A stretch of 64,000 nucleotides of DNA, taken from positions 744,001 through 808,000 of the forward strand of contig OZ244980.1 of the NCBI GenBank assembly GCA_965223035.1, in the 5' to 3' direction. This DNA comes from CAMDPA01 sp965223035. GTDB taxonomy: Bacteria; Pseudomonadota; Alphaproteobacteria; Rhizobiales; Hyphomicrobiaceae. A program made the translations under genes and the position numbers. The notes under the pieces are model-generated. The model had not been told where the DNA came from. It searched no databases and saw only the letters and a program-made list of their open reading frames with translations. Positions 18,165 to 26,155 of this stretch are shown here, piece by piece. How positions within the stretch are numbered: the stretch's first letter is position 1; each line of letters begins with the position of its first letter.

Positions 18165-18334
18165 GGCTGCGATGCGGACGATCCGTCATCGTCGCTTGCG
18201 AACCGATCGTCGGTTGGCGCGGGGCGATCTTGCATGCGCCGCCTTGCGCGGGCCGCGGCCAGGGCCTGCAGCCGCGCGCGTTCAATGCGTCGCAACACAG
18301 CGTGCAAGTTTCCAATTTTAATGCCAAGCTTCAT
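18146..18334 (-). CDS. Small basic protein between GTA gp7 and gp8 (hypothetical)
   Basis: This 62-aa frame starts with an ATGA overlap on the gp7 stop codon and overlaps the start of gp8 by 19 nt, the same compact spacing as the other GTA genes. Residues 1-35 (LGIKIGNLHAVLRRIERARL and on) predict a basic amphipathic helix; the C-terminus is acidic/polar and weakly structured. RcGTA has no numbered gene here. It could be a lineage-specific chaperone or connector accessory, or a chance ORF. Overlap with known coding frames is small, so translation is plausible. Confidence 0.45.
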   Translation of the reverse strand: MKLGIKIGNLHAVLRRIERARLQALAAARARRRMQDRPAPTDDRFASDDDGSSASQPWHQDR

Positions 18335-18648
18335 GGTAGCCGCTCCTCACAAAAACATTTGAGCCAGCGTTTGCGACCGGCGACATCGAGCACGGCGCGA
18401 ATCTCCAAAATGCGGCGGCCGTCAACAAAGCGCATCTGCGCGGCCACGCCCTCGATATAGCGGATCCAAACTTCGTGGGTGATGCGGGCAGCGATGCCGT
18501 CGGCAACGACGATCTCGCGTCCAGCTAAGGGAATGATGCGCGCGAACATCTGCGCAAATGTGGCCCAGGTGATGGTTGCCGCGCCGCCGCCAACGTCGGT
18601 ACGCGTCGGAGCTTGGAGCGTGACGCGATAACGCAGCGATCCGATCAT
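18331..18648 (-). CDS. GTA head-tail adaptor / stopper (gp7-like)
   Basis: This 105-aa protein of the phage head-closure family has GSLRYRVTLQAPTRTDVGGG, TWATFAQMFARIIPLAGREI, THEVWIRYIEGV and the C-terminal GRRILEIRAVLDVAGRKRWL, the hallmark of SPP1 gp16-like adaptors. ATG at 18648 fits the family start; an ATG at 18660 would overlap the gp6 stop. It seals the connector after DNA packaging. Confidence 0.93.
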   Translation of the reverse strand: MIGSLRYRVTLQAPTRTDVGGGAATITWATFAQMFARIIPLAGREIVVADGIAARITHEVWIRYIEGVAAQMRFVDGRRILEIRAVLDVAGRKRWLKCFCEERLP

Positions 18649-18656
18649 GTTGGTGA

Positions 18657-19232
18657 TCATAGGCGCATCAATCGATAGGGTAGAAGCGCCGTCGACACCG
18701 CGTCAGGTAGCTTCACGGACGTGTTGGCTCCAACGGCCGGCTCGCGATTTTCATACCAGTGGGCGACGAGCATCAGCAGCGCATGTTGGATCGGCGGTGG
18801 TACGTCGGAGGGGTGATCGCCGAAGCCGGCGGTGAAGCTGATCTCGATGCTGCTCAAGCCGGGCGTCAACGCCGGCCAATGACCGTTCACGGCAATGATC
18901 CGTGGCGGCGAGCTGTGCCCATCGAGCGCATATCCGTCGGGTGAAACGACGTTTGCGCTGCCGCCGGCCGCCGTCACGGCGACGGCGCTGATCGACTGCA
19001 CCGGCCGGATCGGCAGTTCAATGATGGGTTGGACAGGGCTTGCGTCTAAAGTCCACGTCCAATCCTGCGTGAGGAGGGCCAGATCCAATGCGGCCTCAAT
19101 TTGTAGACGGGATGTTGTGATCAAACCCATTAAGAAGGAATCTTCGGTCGAGCCGTCGATCCGCGCGTACGCCTTGGCATCGGCCAGCGTTACCGGTTCG
19201 ACCGTGGGTGCGGCCGTCAGGACCAGAGACAT
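18657..19232 (-). CDS. GTA head-tail connector (gp6-like)
   Basis: This 191-aa protein of the phiE125 gp8/HK97 gp6-like connector family has VEPVTLADAKAYARIDGSTE, LITTSRLQIEAALDLALLTQ, and the C-terminal HALLMLVAHWYENREPAVG. The ATG at 19232 gives the family start MSLVLTAAPTVEPV. Unlike the rest of the cluster it is not close to its upstream neighbour: 441 nt containing a palindromic repeat separate it from the capsid gene. Confidence 0.92.
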   Translation of the reverse strand: MSLVLTAAPTVEPVTLADAKAYARIDGSTEDSFLMGLITTSRLQIEAALDLALLTQDWTWTLDASPVQPIIELPIRPVQSISAVAVTAAGGSANVVSPDGYALDGHSSPPRIIAVNGHWPALTPGLSSIEISFTAGFGDHPSDVPPPIQHALLMLVAHWYENREPAVGANTSVKLPDAVSTALLPYRLMRL

Positions 19233-19673
19233 ATATTCGCTCGCAATGGTGGAGAACAAATTTGTCGATAGCATTGCTGCGCCGCATATTCGCGCGCGAA
19301 ACGCCGTCGCCTAAAGCAGCCTGCTTTTTTTGTCGAAATCGGAACGATCCCGATCAAAAGCAGAAAGGTGCTCGATATTTTAAGGGCGATCATCTTTGTG
19401 CCTTGAATTGGAACCGGCTTTGCGGTGCCAATTCAAGGCACAAAGATGATCTAGGTCAGGCGGGGCAGAGGGAGGAGGCTGCCCTGCTTGACAACCTATG
19501 GCAGACCGGAACCGATCTTGCTGTTCCGCAAGGGACTGTTGGCGAGCGATCGCGCACGTGGCAGCGTCGCCTGCGACGAGGTTCATGGCGACGACCACCT
19601 GGTTGCTCGCCCCTGAGCCGGTACCACCGAGGCGGTGCCGCCTCACGGCGAAGGGATCCTCGTCGCTCGCGTG
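19233..19673. other. Long gap inside the GTA operon, holding a palindromic repeat
   Basis: All other GTA intergenic gaps in this cluster are below about 240 nt, most of them overlaps. These 441 nt hold the repeat at 19311-19454. The remaining part (19455-19673) shows no convincing frame on the operon strand and no recognisable domain. Confidence 0.6.
19311..19454 (+). repeat. Mosaic palindromic repeat, copy 2 (full, diverged)
   Basis: This is a two-hairpin element ending in CTAG. The second hairpin has a perfect 24-bp stem: GATCATCTTTGTGCCTTG at its 5' side pairs with its complement near 19427-19450. Relative to other copies the stem has paired changes (GCG to GTG opposite CGC to CAC; TTAAATCGG to TTGAATTGG opposite the matching changes), so pairing is preserved. 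Confidence 0.9.
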
Positions 19674-20912
19674 TCATGCCGCAAATTTCAGGAGTTTAAT
19701 GGCTTCGAAATCTTGTACACCGCCGCCGACGCGCTTGGTGGTGTAGAATAGGACATAGGGTTTGGACGAGTAGGGATCGCGGAGGATCGAGATGCCGATG
19801 CGGTCAACGACCAGATAACCTCGGCCGAAGTCGCCAAATGCGATCGAAAAGCTGTTGGCAGCAATGTCGGGCATAACCTCGCACTCGACCACCGGAAAGC
19901 CCATGATTGTCGAGGCCTGGCGGGCTTGCGGCGCGGGCTGCCACAAATATTGGCCCTCACCGTCCTTCATTTTGCGCAGCACGGCCTGAGTGGCGCGGTT
20001 CATCACAAAGTTTGCGTTGGCGCGATAACCGGATTTCAAGGAATAGATCAGGTCGATCAGCTTGTCGGCTGGATCGGCCGAAGGAAAGGCACCGCTTGCG
20101 CCGGTGGTCAGGAAGCCGATTTTGCCGTGTACCCAACCGGCGTCGGCAACAGTGTCGTAGTTCAAGAAGCCCTTCGGCTTGTTGGTCCCGTCGCCGTTGA
20201 CGAAGGCTTTGCCCTCCTGCTCCGCAAAAGCCAGCCGCACTTCCTCCGCGATCCACTGGTCAATGTCGACGGCGCTGTCATCCAGCAATGTCTGGGTCGC
20301 GGCCGGCATTGCGTAAAGCTCCATGGTTTGAAACGTGAGCTCGCTGAGCGTCGGCGTTGCTTGCTTGGTGCGAGCTTCTTTCTCGCCAACCCAGCCGGTG
20401 CCCGTTCCGTCGATGGCGAACGGCTGCTTGTAGACGAGGCTTGAAACCTGACGCACGCTGGCAATGGAACGGATTGGCGAAATGTCCTTCAAGGCGCGAT
20501 TGACGACCGCCTCGGTTTGCGCAGGTACAAGATATCCGCCTTCACTGGGTTGACCGGCCGACAGATCCTTGCGCTCCGTGGCCGCCAACCTGTGGGCATC
20601 GCCGCGGCGGATGTAATTTCCGAAAGCAACCATCTGCTCGTCATCGGCGCTGGCGTTGGGCGATTGCGCCGACAGCTTAGGACGTAGCTGTTTGTGCGTT
20701 AGATCATCAAACATGCGGTCGAGGCGGTTGAGCTTGTCGATCGTGAGCGGATCGGCGGCCCCGTGGCGCTCGATGGCGTTCAATCGGCGCTCATTCTCCT
20801 CTTTGTAGAGCTCGAAATCGCGCATGAAAGCGTCGAATGCCGAATTGATGTCAGCCGGTTCAACTGACTTGATCTCGGCTATCGCAAGGTCGCTCTTTGC
20901 ATTTTCGGTCAT
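19674..20912 (-). CDS. GTA major capsid protein (gp5-like, HK97 fold)
   Basis: This 412-aa capsid subunit has an N-terminal coiled-coil scaffolding region (residues about 15-100, DAFMRDFELYKEENERRLNA), removed by the prohead protease in HK97-type assembly. The shell domain follows with EGGYLVPAQTEAVVNRALKD, IRSIASVRQVSSLVYKQPF, MELYAMPAATQTLLDDSAVD, and the C-terminal RVGGGVQDFEAIKLLKFA. The length matches GTA gp5. It follows the protease with a 4-nt overlap and is followed by the only long gap of the cluster. Confidence 0.96.
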   Translation of the reverse strand: MTENAKSDLAIAEIKSVEPADINSAFDAFMRDFELYKEENERRLNAIERHGAADPLTIDKLNRLDRMFDDLTHKQLRPKLSAQSPNASADDEQMVAFGNYIRRGDAHRLAATERKDLSAGQPSEGGYLVPAQTEAVVNRALKDISPIRSIASVRQVSSLVYKQPFAIDGTGTGWVGEKEARTKQATPTLSELTFQTMELYAMPAATQTLLDDSAVDIDQWIAEEVRLAFAEQEGKAFVNGDGTNKPKGFLNYDTVADAGWVHGKIGFLTTGASGAFPSADPADKLIDLIYSLKSGYRANANFVMNRATQAVLRKMKDGEGQYLWQPAPQARQASTIMGFPVVECEVMPDIAANSFSIAFGDFGRGYLVVDRIGISILRDPYSSKPYVLFYTTKRVGGGVQDFEAIKLLKFAA

Positions 20913-21631
20913 CGTTTGGTCCTGTTGGTTACGGATTGGTTTTTAAGGAGCATGGTGGCCTCGCAAAGCTTGCCGAGCAGCCTGGCCTCCCACTCTCGTG
21001 CTGTTGTTGTACGGCCTGCACGATCGAACCTGTGTTTGTGGGCGCCGATGGCGGTCCGCGCTTGACCATCGCCGGATCTGGCCATCCGCTTCAGCCACCG
21101 CTCGATCTCCGACAATTCTGGAGTCCGGTCGTTGTTGGAGGCGGCGTTAACGGCGGATACCCGTGCCTGCGGCTGCATCGGGAACGTGACGATCGAAATC
21201 TCCCACAGGTCGATCTTTTCGAGACGGCGAACGCCGTAGCGGTCGCGCGCGCCCTTGACGGTGCGAAAGCCGATCGAAAGGCCGTCGATGGCCCCGGCCC
21301 GCATCAACGCCAGGACCTCGCGGGCCTTGGCGACCTCGCGCATCAGCTTGCCTCGTACGTACAAGCCCTTTGCGTCTTCATGTAGCTTCAGCCAAACGCC
21401 GATCGGTTGGTGGGCATCATGTTGAAACAACATCTTGATGGCCTGCAGGCGTCGGCCGGCCAATGTCTCGCGAAACGCACCTGGAAGTACCACGTCGCGG
21501 CTCAAGTCTTCCCGATTGAACAGACTGGCATAGCCCTCGAACACGCCGTCGAGGGCGAACGACTTGTAATCGAGCGCACAGAACTTTACCTCGCGCGCGA
21601 CTTCCGGTGCGGTGACCATCGCTCGTCTCAT
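20909..21631 (-). CDS. GTA prohead protease (gp4-like, HK97 family)
   Basis: This 240-aa serine protease processes the capsid scaffold domain. It contains FEGYASLFNREDLSRDVVLP, the His motif MLFQHDAHQPIGVW, the Ser motif GAIDGLSIGFRTV, and DLWEISIVTFPMQPQARV, all diagnostic of peptidase family S78. A poorly conserved basic tail follows. ATGs at 21631 and 21619 are both possible starts. Its stop overlaps the capsid gene start. Confidence 0.94.
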   Translation of the reverse strand: MRRAMVTAPEVAREVKFCALDYKSFALDGVFEGYASLFNREDLSRDVVLPGAFRETLAGRRLQAIKMLFQHDAHQPIGVWLKLHEDAKGLYVRGKLMREVAKAREVLALMRAGAIDGLSIGFRTVKGARDRYGVRRLEKIDLWEISIVTFPMQPQARVSAVNAASNNDRTPELSEIERWLKRMARSGDGQARTAIGAHKHRFDRAGRTTTAREWEARLLGKLCEATMLLKNQSVTNRTKR

Positions 21632-21651
21632 ATCTTTGTCCTGATGGTTGG

Positions 21652-21750
21652 TTATCGCTCTGTGGAGCCGCGAACCCAGTCGGTCGGGGGCGTCTGGTCC
21701 GTCGATGGCGTGGTGCGCGCCACCGGTTTAAGGGTGGCACTATTGGCCAA
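21652..21750 (-). CDS. Candidate gp3.5-like micro-ORF between portal and protease
   Basis: In the frame that follows the portal stop there is a 32-codon ORF from a TTG at 21750 (or a shorter one from an internal GTG) ending in TTPSTDQTPPTDWVRGSTER. RcGTA has a small gene (g3.5) at this place. The peptide is short, rich in Thr/Pro, and has no clear ribosome binding site. Position and compact spacing are the only support. Confidence 0.3.
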   Translation of the reverse strand: MANSATLKPVARTTPSTDQTPPTDWVRGSTER

Positions 21751-22954
21751 TCGGTCCGTAACCGACGAGGCTGCGCTTTTCCGCTTGCGTGAGAAAACTT
21801 GCCCGTTCAAGCCTGGCCCACAGCGCTTCGCGCTCAGGCGATAACGCCTCGACCGCGTCCAGGTCCGGCACCAAGCGCAAACCCGACCCGTAGGCCGGCG
21901 CCAGCCAAGCCGTCAGCGCACGGGCGGTCCGGTTGACGAGCGGTAGAACCGTGTTGCGCCAAAACGCTCGATTGGCCTCAGCATAGTTGGAATAGGTGTT
22001 GTCGCCTGGGATGCCGAGCAGCATGGGTGGTACGCCGATGGCCAAGGCTATTTCGCGAGCTGCGGCATGCTTTGCTTCCATGAAATCGAGATCGCGGGGG
22101 GAAAGGCTCATGGTTTTCCAATCGAGCCCGCCCTCCAACAATAACGGACGGCCAGCATTGCGGGCGCCCTGGAAAGATTGCTCCAGCTCGCTTTTGAGGC
22201 GATCGAACTGATCGCCGGTCATATGGCCTGCGTTGCTATAAACCAGCGCGCCTGAGGGCCTGGCCGAATTGTCGAGCAGCGCCTTGTTCCAGCGACCGGC
22301 GGCATTGTGCAGGTCGATCGCCGACGCGGCAGCTTCGATCGGTGACAGGCCGTAGTGATCATTCGACGGGTGAAACAGCTTGAGATGAAGAATGGACGAG
22401 ACACCGGGGACCGTCTCACCAGTTTTCCGGATCGTCGAGCCATCGATCGCATAGTCGAACGCGGCCGGCCAACCGTCGGCATCCGGCACAATCTTGATAC
22501 GATCCGGTCTTAAGACGTGCAATTCCCGCAGCTCGCCGGCCAGCCCGACGGCCTCCAGGTAGGCGTTGCCCGCCACCAGCAGAAAGCCGAAGTGCGATTC
22601 CAAAAGGTCGATGCCGGTCTGGCCGCGACACGGTTTGGCGAGAAGGTCGATCAGCGGATGCTCGACGATTTCCCGATCGCGTTCAAACAGCAGCAATGGG
22701 ATCGATGCCGCAGCCTCCGAAATCGTCCGCACGCAACGATAGACAATGGCATTTTGTAGCATGCCTTCGCGGGCGAATGCGGCATAGTCTCGCGGTGTCC
22801 AGATCGGCTGACGGACAGTGTGAATGGAGATCAATGGACCAGCAGCCGTGTCCTTGGTCGCGTGGGGCCGGGGCGTGGCGCGCCACCATCGCTCAAGTGC
22901 CGCGGTCGCGCGCGCAAGCGGGCCGGGCAGCCGTGTCGCTAGTGCTGTTGGCAT
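21740..22954 (-). CDS. GTA portal protein (gp3-like, HK97 family)
   Basis: This 404-aa portal forms the dodecameric ring through which the terminase packages DNA. Diagnostic parts are EGMLQNAIVYRCVRTISEAA, LESHFGFLLVAGNAYLEAVG, LRPDRIKIVPDADGWPAAFD, and ALAIGVPPMLLGIPGDNTYS. The ATG at 22954 gives a start (MPTALATRLPGPLAR) typical of GTA portals. The frame is open about 170 nt further upstream without recognisable homology. A 231-nt gap separates it from the terminase gene. Confidence 0.94.
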   Translation of the reverse strand: MPTALATRLPGPLARATAALERWWRATPRPHATKDTAAGPLISIHTVRQPIWTPRDYAAFAREGMLQNAIVYRCVRTISEAAASIPLLLFERDREIVEHPLIDLLAKPCRGQTGIDLLESHFGFLLVAGNAYLEAVGLAGELRELHVLRPDRIKIVPDADGWPAAFDYAIDGSTIRKTGETVPGVSSILHLKLFHPSNDHYGLSPIEAAASAIDLHNAAGRWNKALLDNSARPSGALVYSNAGHMTGDQFDRLKSELEQSFQGARNAGRPLLLEGGLDWKTMSLSPRDLDFMEAKHAAAREIALAIGVPPMLLGIPGDNTYSNYAEANRAFWRNTVLPLVNRTARALTAWLAPAYGSGLRLVPDLDAVEALSPEREALWARLERASFLTQAEKRSLVGYGPIGQ

Positions 22955-23185
22955 AGCAAGACCATTTCTACGTGACCTCGTTGGATCTGCGACACATCGA
23001 TCGAGCGTCGAAGCTTGGCGCACCTGGGCCATGCAATCGTCCGCGTTCAAGCCGCAGCCGTGGCGGTGGCTGATATCAGGTGCCAACGCGATCGGCGGCC
23101 TGGCTCGGCAGGCAAGCGTGATCACCCCGATCGCAATAGTGAGTCCGATCGCTGCCGCAGACGCAGGCTGAGACCAGCGCTGTCA

Positions 23186-24466
23186 TCAGATGATGCGAAT
23201 GCTTGGAAGCGGTGCCGGCGTAATCATCAAGTCAGTGACGGCCCACACCAGCGCGTCGAGCCGGTCGGGACTGCGACCGCCGGCGAGACCCGTCGCCGCG
23301 AACGCGAGCATCTGTTCTTCCAAAGCTGCAAGTTGGCCCACGTGGGCAATGCGTCCCTCAGCATACAAAGCGGCAACCGGCTCGGCCCGGATGTATTTGC
23401 CGCGCGTTGCCCGCACCGTCGCTATCGGCACCTGCGAATCGATTTGCTTGATCACGGTCGCGACCAGGTCGCCGCCTTGGTTGACCTCGGCGACAATCCG
23501 GTCCGCCGCGAAGTCGTGAAAGGCAGCCACGGCGGCTCGTGCCCAAGCCGCACTGGTGCGGCCCTGCAGCGTGCGGTCCGCCAGCACGTAGCCGCGTCGA
23601 TCCTCGCCCAGCCCCACCACCACGATGCCGCAGGCGTCGGAGGAAGCCGTCGCCGTGACGGGCGGGTCTACGGCGACAACGATCCGCGTCATGGCCGGCG
23701 GCGTGCGCACCCGCGCCGCCTCGATCCAGTCGTTGCGCCACAACGCGCCTGCCGTGTCCTCGATGATCTCGCCGTCGAGCTCCTGGCGCCCTAACGCGGT
23801 GCCGGCATAGCGCCGGTTCATCTCGGCGACGAACGCGGTGGCGAGATTGGCTGCATTATCGGTGGTCTTAACCCGCGTGGTGATGGTTCCAAGCTCCTCC
23901 ATCAGCCGCTTGAGCAGCGGCAGCGGCCGCGGTGTGGTCGTCACCAGTTGGCGCGGGGCCGGTCCGAGCCTGAGTGCAAACTGCAGCATGTTCCAGGTTT
24001 CTTCGACGTAGCGCCATTTCGCCAATTCGTCACACCAAGCGGCGTGAAACTGGGGACCGCGTAGACCATCGGGGTCTTGCGCCGAAAACAACTGCGCGAC
24101 GGCGCCGTTGCGCCAGGTCAGTTGCTGGCGGGCAGCTTCGAACCTTGGCCGATCGGGCGCATCGGCGACGGCCAGCAGACCGGATTCGCCCTCCACCATC
24201 ACGTTACGCGCATCGCGCAGCGTCTCGCCAATGAGCGCGATGCGCAGCGCAGAGGCTTGCTGGGCGTCGGCATGCACCAGCGACTTGACCCACTCCGCGC
24301 CGGCGCGTGTCTTGCCAGCGCCACGGCCGCCCAGAATCAACCACGTCCGCCATCGACCGGACGGACCGGTGACGGGTGGGGCCAGTTGCTCTGCGCGTGC
24401 CCACAGCTGCCAGTCGCGGTCGAGCCAGCGGAGCTGCTCTTTAGAAAAGTCAGCGATCGCTGCCAT
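23186..24466 (-). CDS. GTA large terminase subunit (gp2-like)
   Basis: This 426-aa packaging motor has a Walker A in LILGGRGAGKTRAGAEWV (about 43-60), a Walker B-like FHAAWCDELAKWRY, and an ATPase coupling motif VTTTPRPLPLLKRL. The C-terminal RNase H-like nuclease starts with the catalytic Asp in IVVAVDPPVTAT. In GTAs this enzyme packages random host DNA by headful mechanism. The ATG at 24466 overlaps gp1 by 17 nt. An ORF extension to 24610 overlaps gp1 completely and is not used. Confidence 0.95.
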   Translation of the reverse strand: MAAIADFSKEQLRWLDRDWQLWARAEQLAPPVTGPSGRWRTWLILGGRGAGKTRAGAEWVKSLVHADAQQASALRIALIGETLRDARNVMVEGESGLLAVADAPDRPRFEAARQQLTWRNGAVAQLFSAQDPDGLRGPQFHAAWCDELAKWRYVEETWNMLQFALRLGPAPRQLVTTTPRPLPLLKRLMEELGTITTRVKTTDNAANLATAFVAEMNRRYAGTALGRQELDGEIIEDTAGALWRNDWIEAARVRTPPAMTRIVVAVDPPVTATASSDACGIVVVGLGEDRRGYVLADRTLQGRTSAAWARAAVAAFHDFAADRIVAEVNQGGDLVATVIKQIDSQVPIATVRATRGKYIRAEPVAALYAEGRIAHVGQLAALEEQMLAFAATGLAGGRSPDRLDALVWAVTDLMITPAPLPSIRII

Positions 24467-25028
24467 CAGATCGAGCTGTAGCTCGCTGCTGTCGCAATTT
24501 GACAAGGCGCTCCGCAATACGCAGGCGGAGCTGGTCCTCGTCCTCTGGAGTGACGGGGGCGCGGCGATTGTCGGATTGGCCTTCCCCGGGCTGTGCTTGG
24601 TCAGGTTCAATGTCCCTCAGCTTTTCCAGGCTGCGTATAATGCTGCTCAAGGCGCGGGCGTCGCGCTCGCTCTCGCTGGCTGTGGTGTCTGCATCGTGCG
24701 ACATGCGGTGCTCCAAGATTGTGAGGTTACGCTCAATGGCTCTGTAGAGGCGTCGGATCAGATGCCCGTGAGCCATCTCCCCAGGCTCGGCAGACACGCA
24801 GGCGGGTGGTGCCGTGTGGCGCGAGGCTGGCTGAGGCTGGGTGCCGGTTTGCTGGCGGCTGTTGGACGTGCTGCGGCCCGGGTGGCGCGACCAGCCATCA
24901 GCGCGCGCCCAGCGGGCGATGGTTGATCTGGCGGTACCAAGCGCCGCGGCGACTGCGGCCAGCGTGAGCCCGCCCTCGATGTAAAGCGCGCGGGCTTTGG
25001 CCCGTCGCGGATCGACGCGTTTGCTCAC
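24450..25028 (-). CDS. GTA small terminase-like / HTH protein (gp1-like)
   Basis: This is a 192-aa first gene of the cluster. An N-terminal helix-turn-helix (GLTLAAVAAALGTARSTIAR, about 17-36) resembles DNA-recognition domains of small terminases. The middle is low-complexity (Pro/Gln/Thr); the C-terminal part (about 120-190) is helical and basic with EDQLRLRIAERLVKLRQQ. RcGTA gp1 plays the small-terminase role. The start is GTG at 25028 with no strong ribosome binding site. A promoter-like sequence lies about 150 nt upstream. Confidence 0.8.
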   Translation of the reverse strand: MSKRVDPRRAKARALYIEGGLTLAAVAAALGTARSTIARWARADGWSRHPGRSTSNSRQQTGTQPQPASRHTAPPACVSAEPGEMAHGHLIRRLYRAIERNLTILEHRMSHDADTTASESERDARALSSIIRSLEKLRDIEPDQAQPGEGQSDNRRAPVTPEDEDQLRLRIAERLVKLRQQRATARSDGSDR

Positions 25029-25177
25029 GATGAGTCACGAATGACGCGCCATCGCATGGCAGATTTGAGATGAAAGCATTCGATGGCTGAAACCTGGCCA
25101 GCAAGATCGGGCACCGCTCAAGAATGGCGCGGCTACCATACTAAACGAAAACTGCATAAATTTATCAGCATACTGAA

Positions 25178-25206
25178 TTTATACTCTTTTACCGTCGCGC
25201 TGTCAA
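25178..25206 (-). promoter_or_regulatory. Near-consensus sigma70-type promoter reading into the GTA cluster
   Basis: On the reverse strand TTGACA (25206-25201) and TATAAA (25183-25178) are separated by exactly 17 bp. Transcription would start near 25171, about 140 nt before gp1. The block is embedded in an AT-rich stretch with further A/T runs upstream (25207-25271) that could be an UP element or regulator sites. RcGTA transcription depends on regulators such as GafA in R. capsulatus; no known site was recognised here. Confidence 0.7.
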
Positions 25207-25369
25207 CACAAAATGAGATAAAGCAACGTTATATTTCGCCTATACTTGTAATAAAATTCTTACATTTTATGCCGACCTCGGGAACCGAGGACAAGCCGGC
25301 CGGTAGGGTCGGCCACGCCAAAGGTCCGGTGAGGCTGACCGACGCGCGACCGTGATCGGGGCATTGGTA

Positions 25370-25396
25370 GAGATGGCCGGCAATTCCGGCCATCTC
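25370..25396. terminator. Perfect hairpin downstream of ridA
   Basis: GAGATGGCCGG and CCGGCCATCTC form an 11-bp perfect stem around the loop CAATT. It lies 62 nt after the ridA stop, so it could end that transcript. No run of T follows on the ridA strand, so intrinsic termination is uncertain. Confidence 0.45.
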
Positions 25397-25458
25397 ACGG
25401 GCACCGGCCGTGGCGTTGTTCAGGCGGCACCATCTTGGTCGACCTTCGGCACACCCCA

Positions 25459-25920
25459 CTAATCGGTGACCTCAAGGATCATCTCCACCTCTACCGCGAT
25501 CTGGCTGGGCAGCGTCACCATGCCAACGGCCGAGCGCGCGCCGCGGCCCGGCTCGCCGAACACCTCCACGAACAGGTCGGAAAAACCATTGATGACCTTC
25601 GGCGTCTCGCTGAAATCGGGCGTGGCGTTCACCATCCCCAGTGTCTTGACCACGCGCTTGACCTTGTCGAGCGAGCCCAGTTGGGCGCGAATTCCCGCCA
25701 GCATGTTGAGCCCCACCAACCGGGCCGCTTGATAGCCTTCCGCCACGGACATCCCGGCTCCAAGCTTACCGGTGATGTTGGACCCGTCCGGCTGACGGGG
25801 GCCGCATCCCGACATGAACAGCAGGTTGCCGGTTCGCACACCGCCGATGTAGTTGCCGGCCGGCGATGGAGGTGCCGGCAGCTCCAGCCCCAGCTCCTTG
25901 ACGCGTTGCTCTGCACTCAT
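25459..25920 (-). CDS. RidA/YjgF/YER057c-family protein
   Basis: This 153-aa product belongs to the long (about 150-aa) YjgF branch: GNYIGGVRTGNLLFMSGCGP, AARLVGLNMLAGIRAQLGSL, KTLGMVNATPDFSETPKVIN and FVEVFGEPGRGARSAVGMVT. RidA proteins hydrolyse reactive imines/enamines. The key Arg (GRGARSAVG) is present, supporting deaminase-type activity, but this branch often has other substrates. ATG at 25920 has GAGGA upstream. It is divergent from dapD. Confidence 0.88.
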   Translation of the reverse strand: MSAEQRVKELGLELPAPPSPAGNYIGGVRTGNLLFMSGCGPRQPDGSNITGKLGAGMSVAEGYQAARLVGLNMLAGIRAQLGSLDKVKRVVKTLGMVNATPDFSETPKVINGFSDLFVEVFGEPGRGARSAVGMVTLPSQIAVEVEMILEVTD

Positions 25921-26155
25921 CTTGTCCTCCTCGTTGGTCCCGATCCAACCCGGGCTCAGCGCCGATCGTGGGTGTTGTCGATCAATCCGAGTATACTGCG
26001 CGAAGGTTTTGGCGCAGGGCAAGAGCGACCGCCTCTGGCGGCCGGGATGCCAGGCCTTGATGCAAGAGCGTCCGCTGATCTGTGGCCATTGACACCGCCT
26101 GGCGCCCGCTCCAAAACGCCGACCAAGAGACAGAGGAAGAGTTGGAGGCCCGCCA

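Larger units (their letters stand above)
25029..25458. other. Upstream region of the GTA cluster with AT-rich island
   Basis: No gene is present. 25133-25271 is strikingly AT-rich against its high-GC surroundings and contains the promoter annotated at 25178-25206. The ridA-proximal part holds the hairpin at 25370-25396. Confidence 0.65.

Noticed and set aside
8679..25028. Ordinary integrated prophage
   Set aside because: No integrase, repressor, replication or DNA-modification genes; the gene set and order match a GTA, including the GTA-specific gp10 and gp12-gp15 types.
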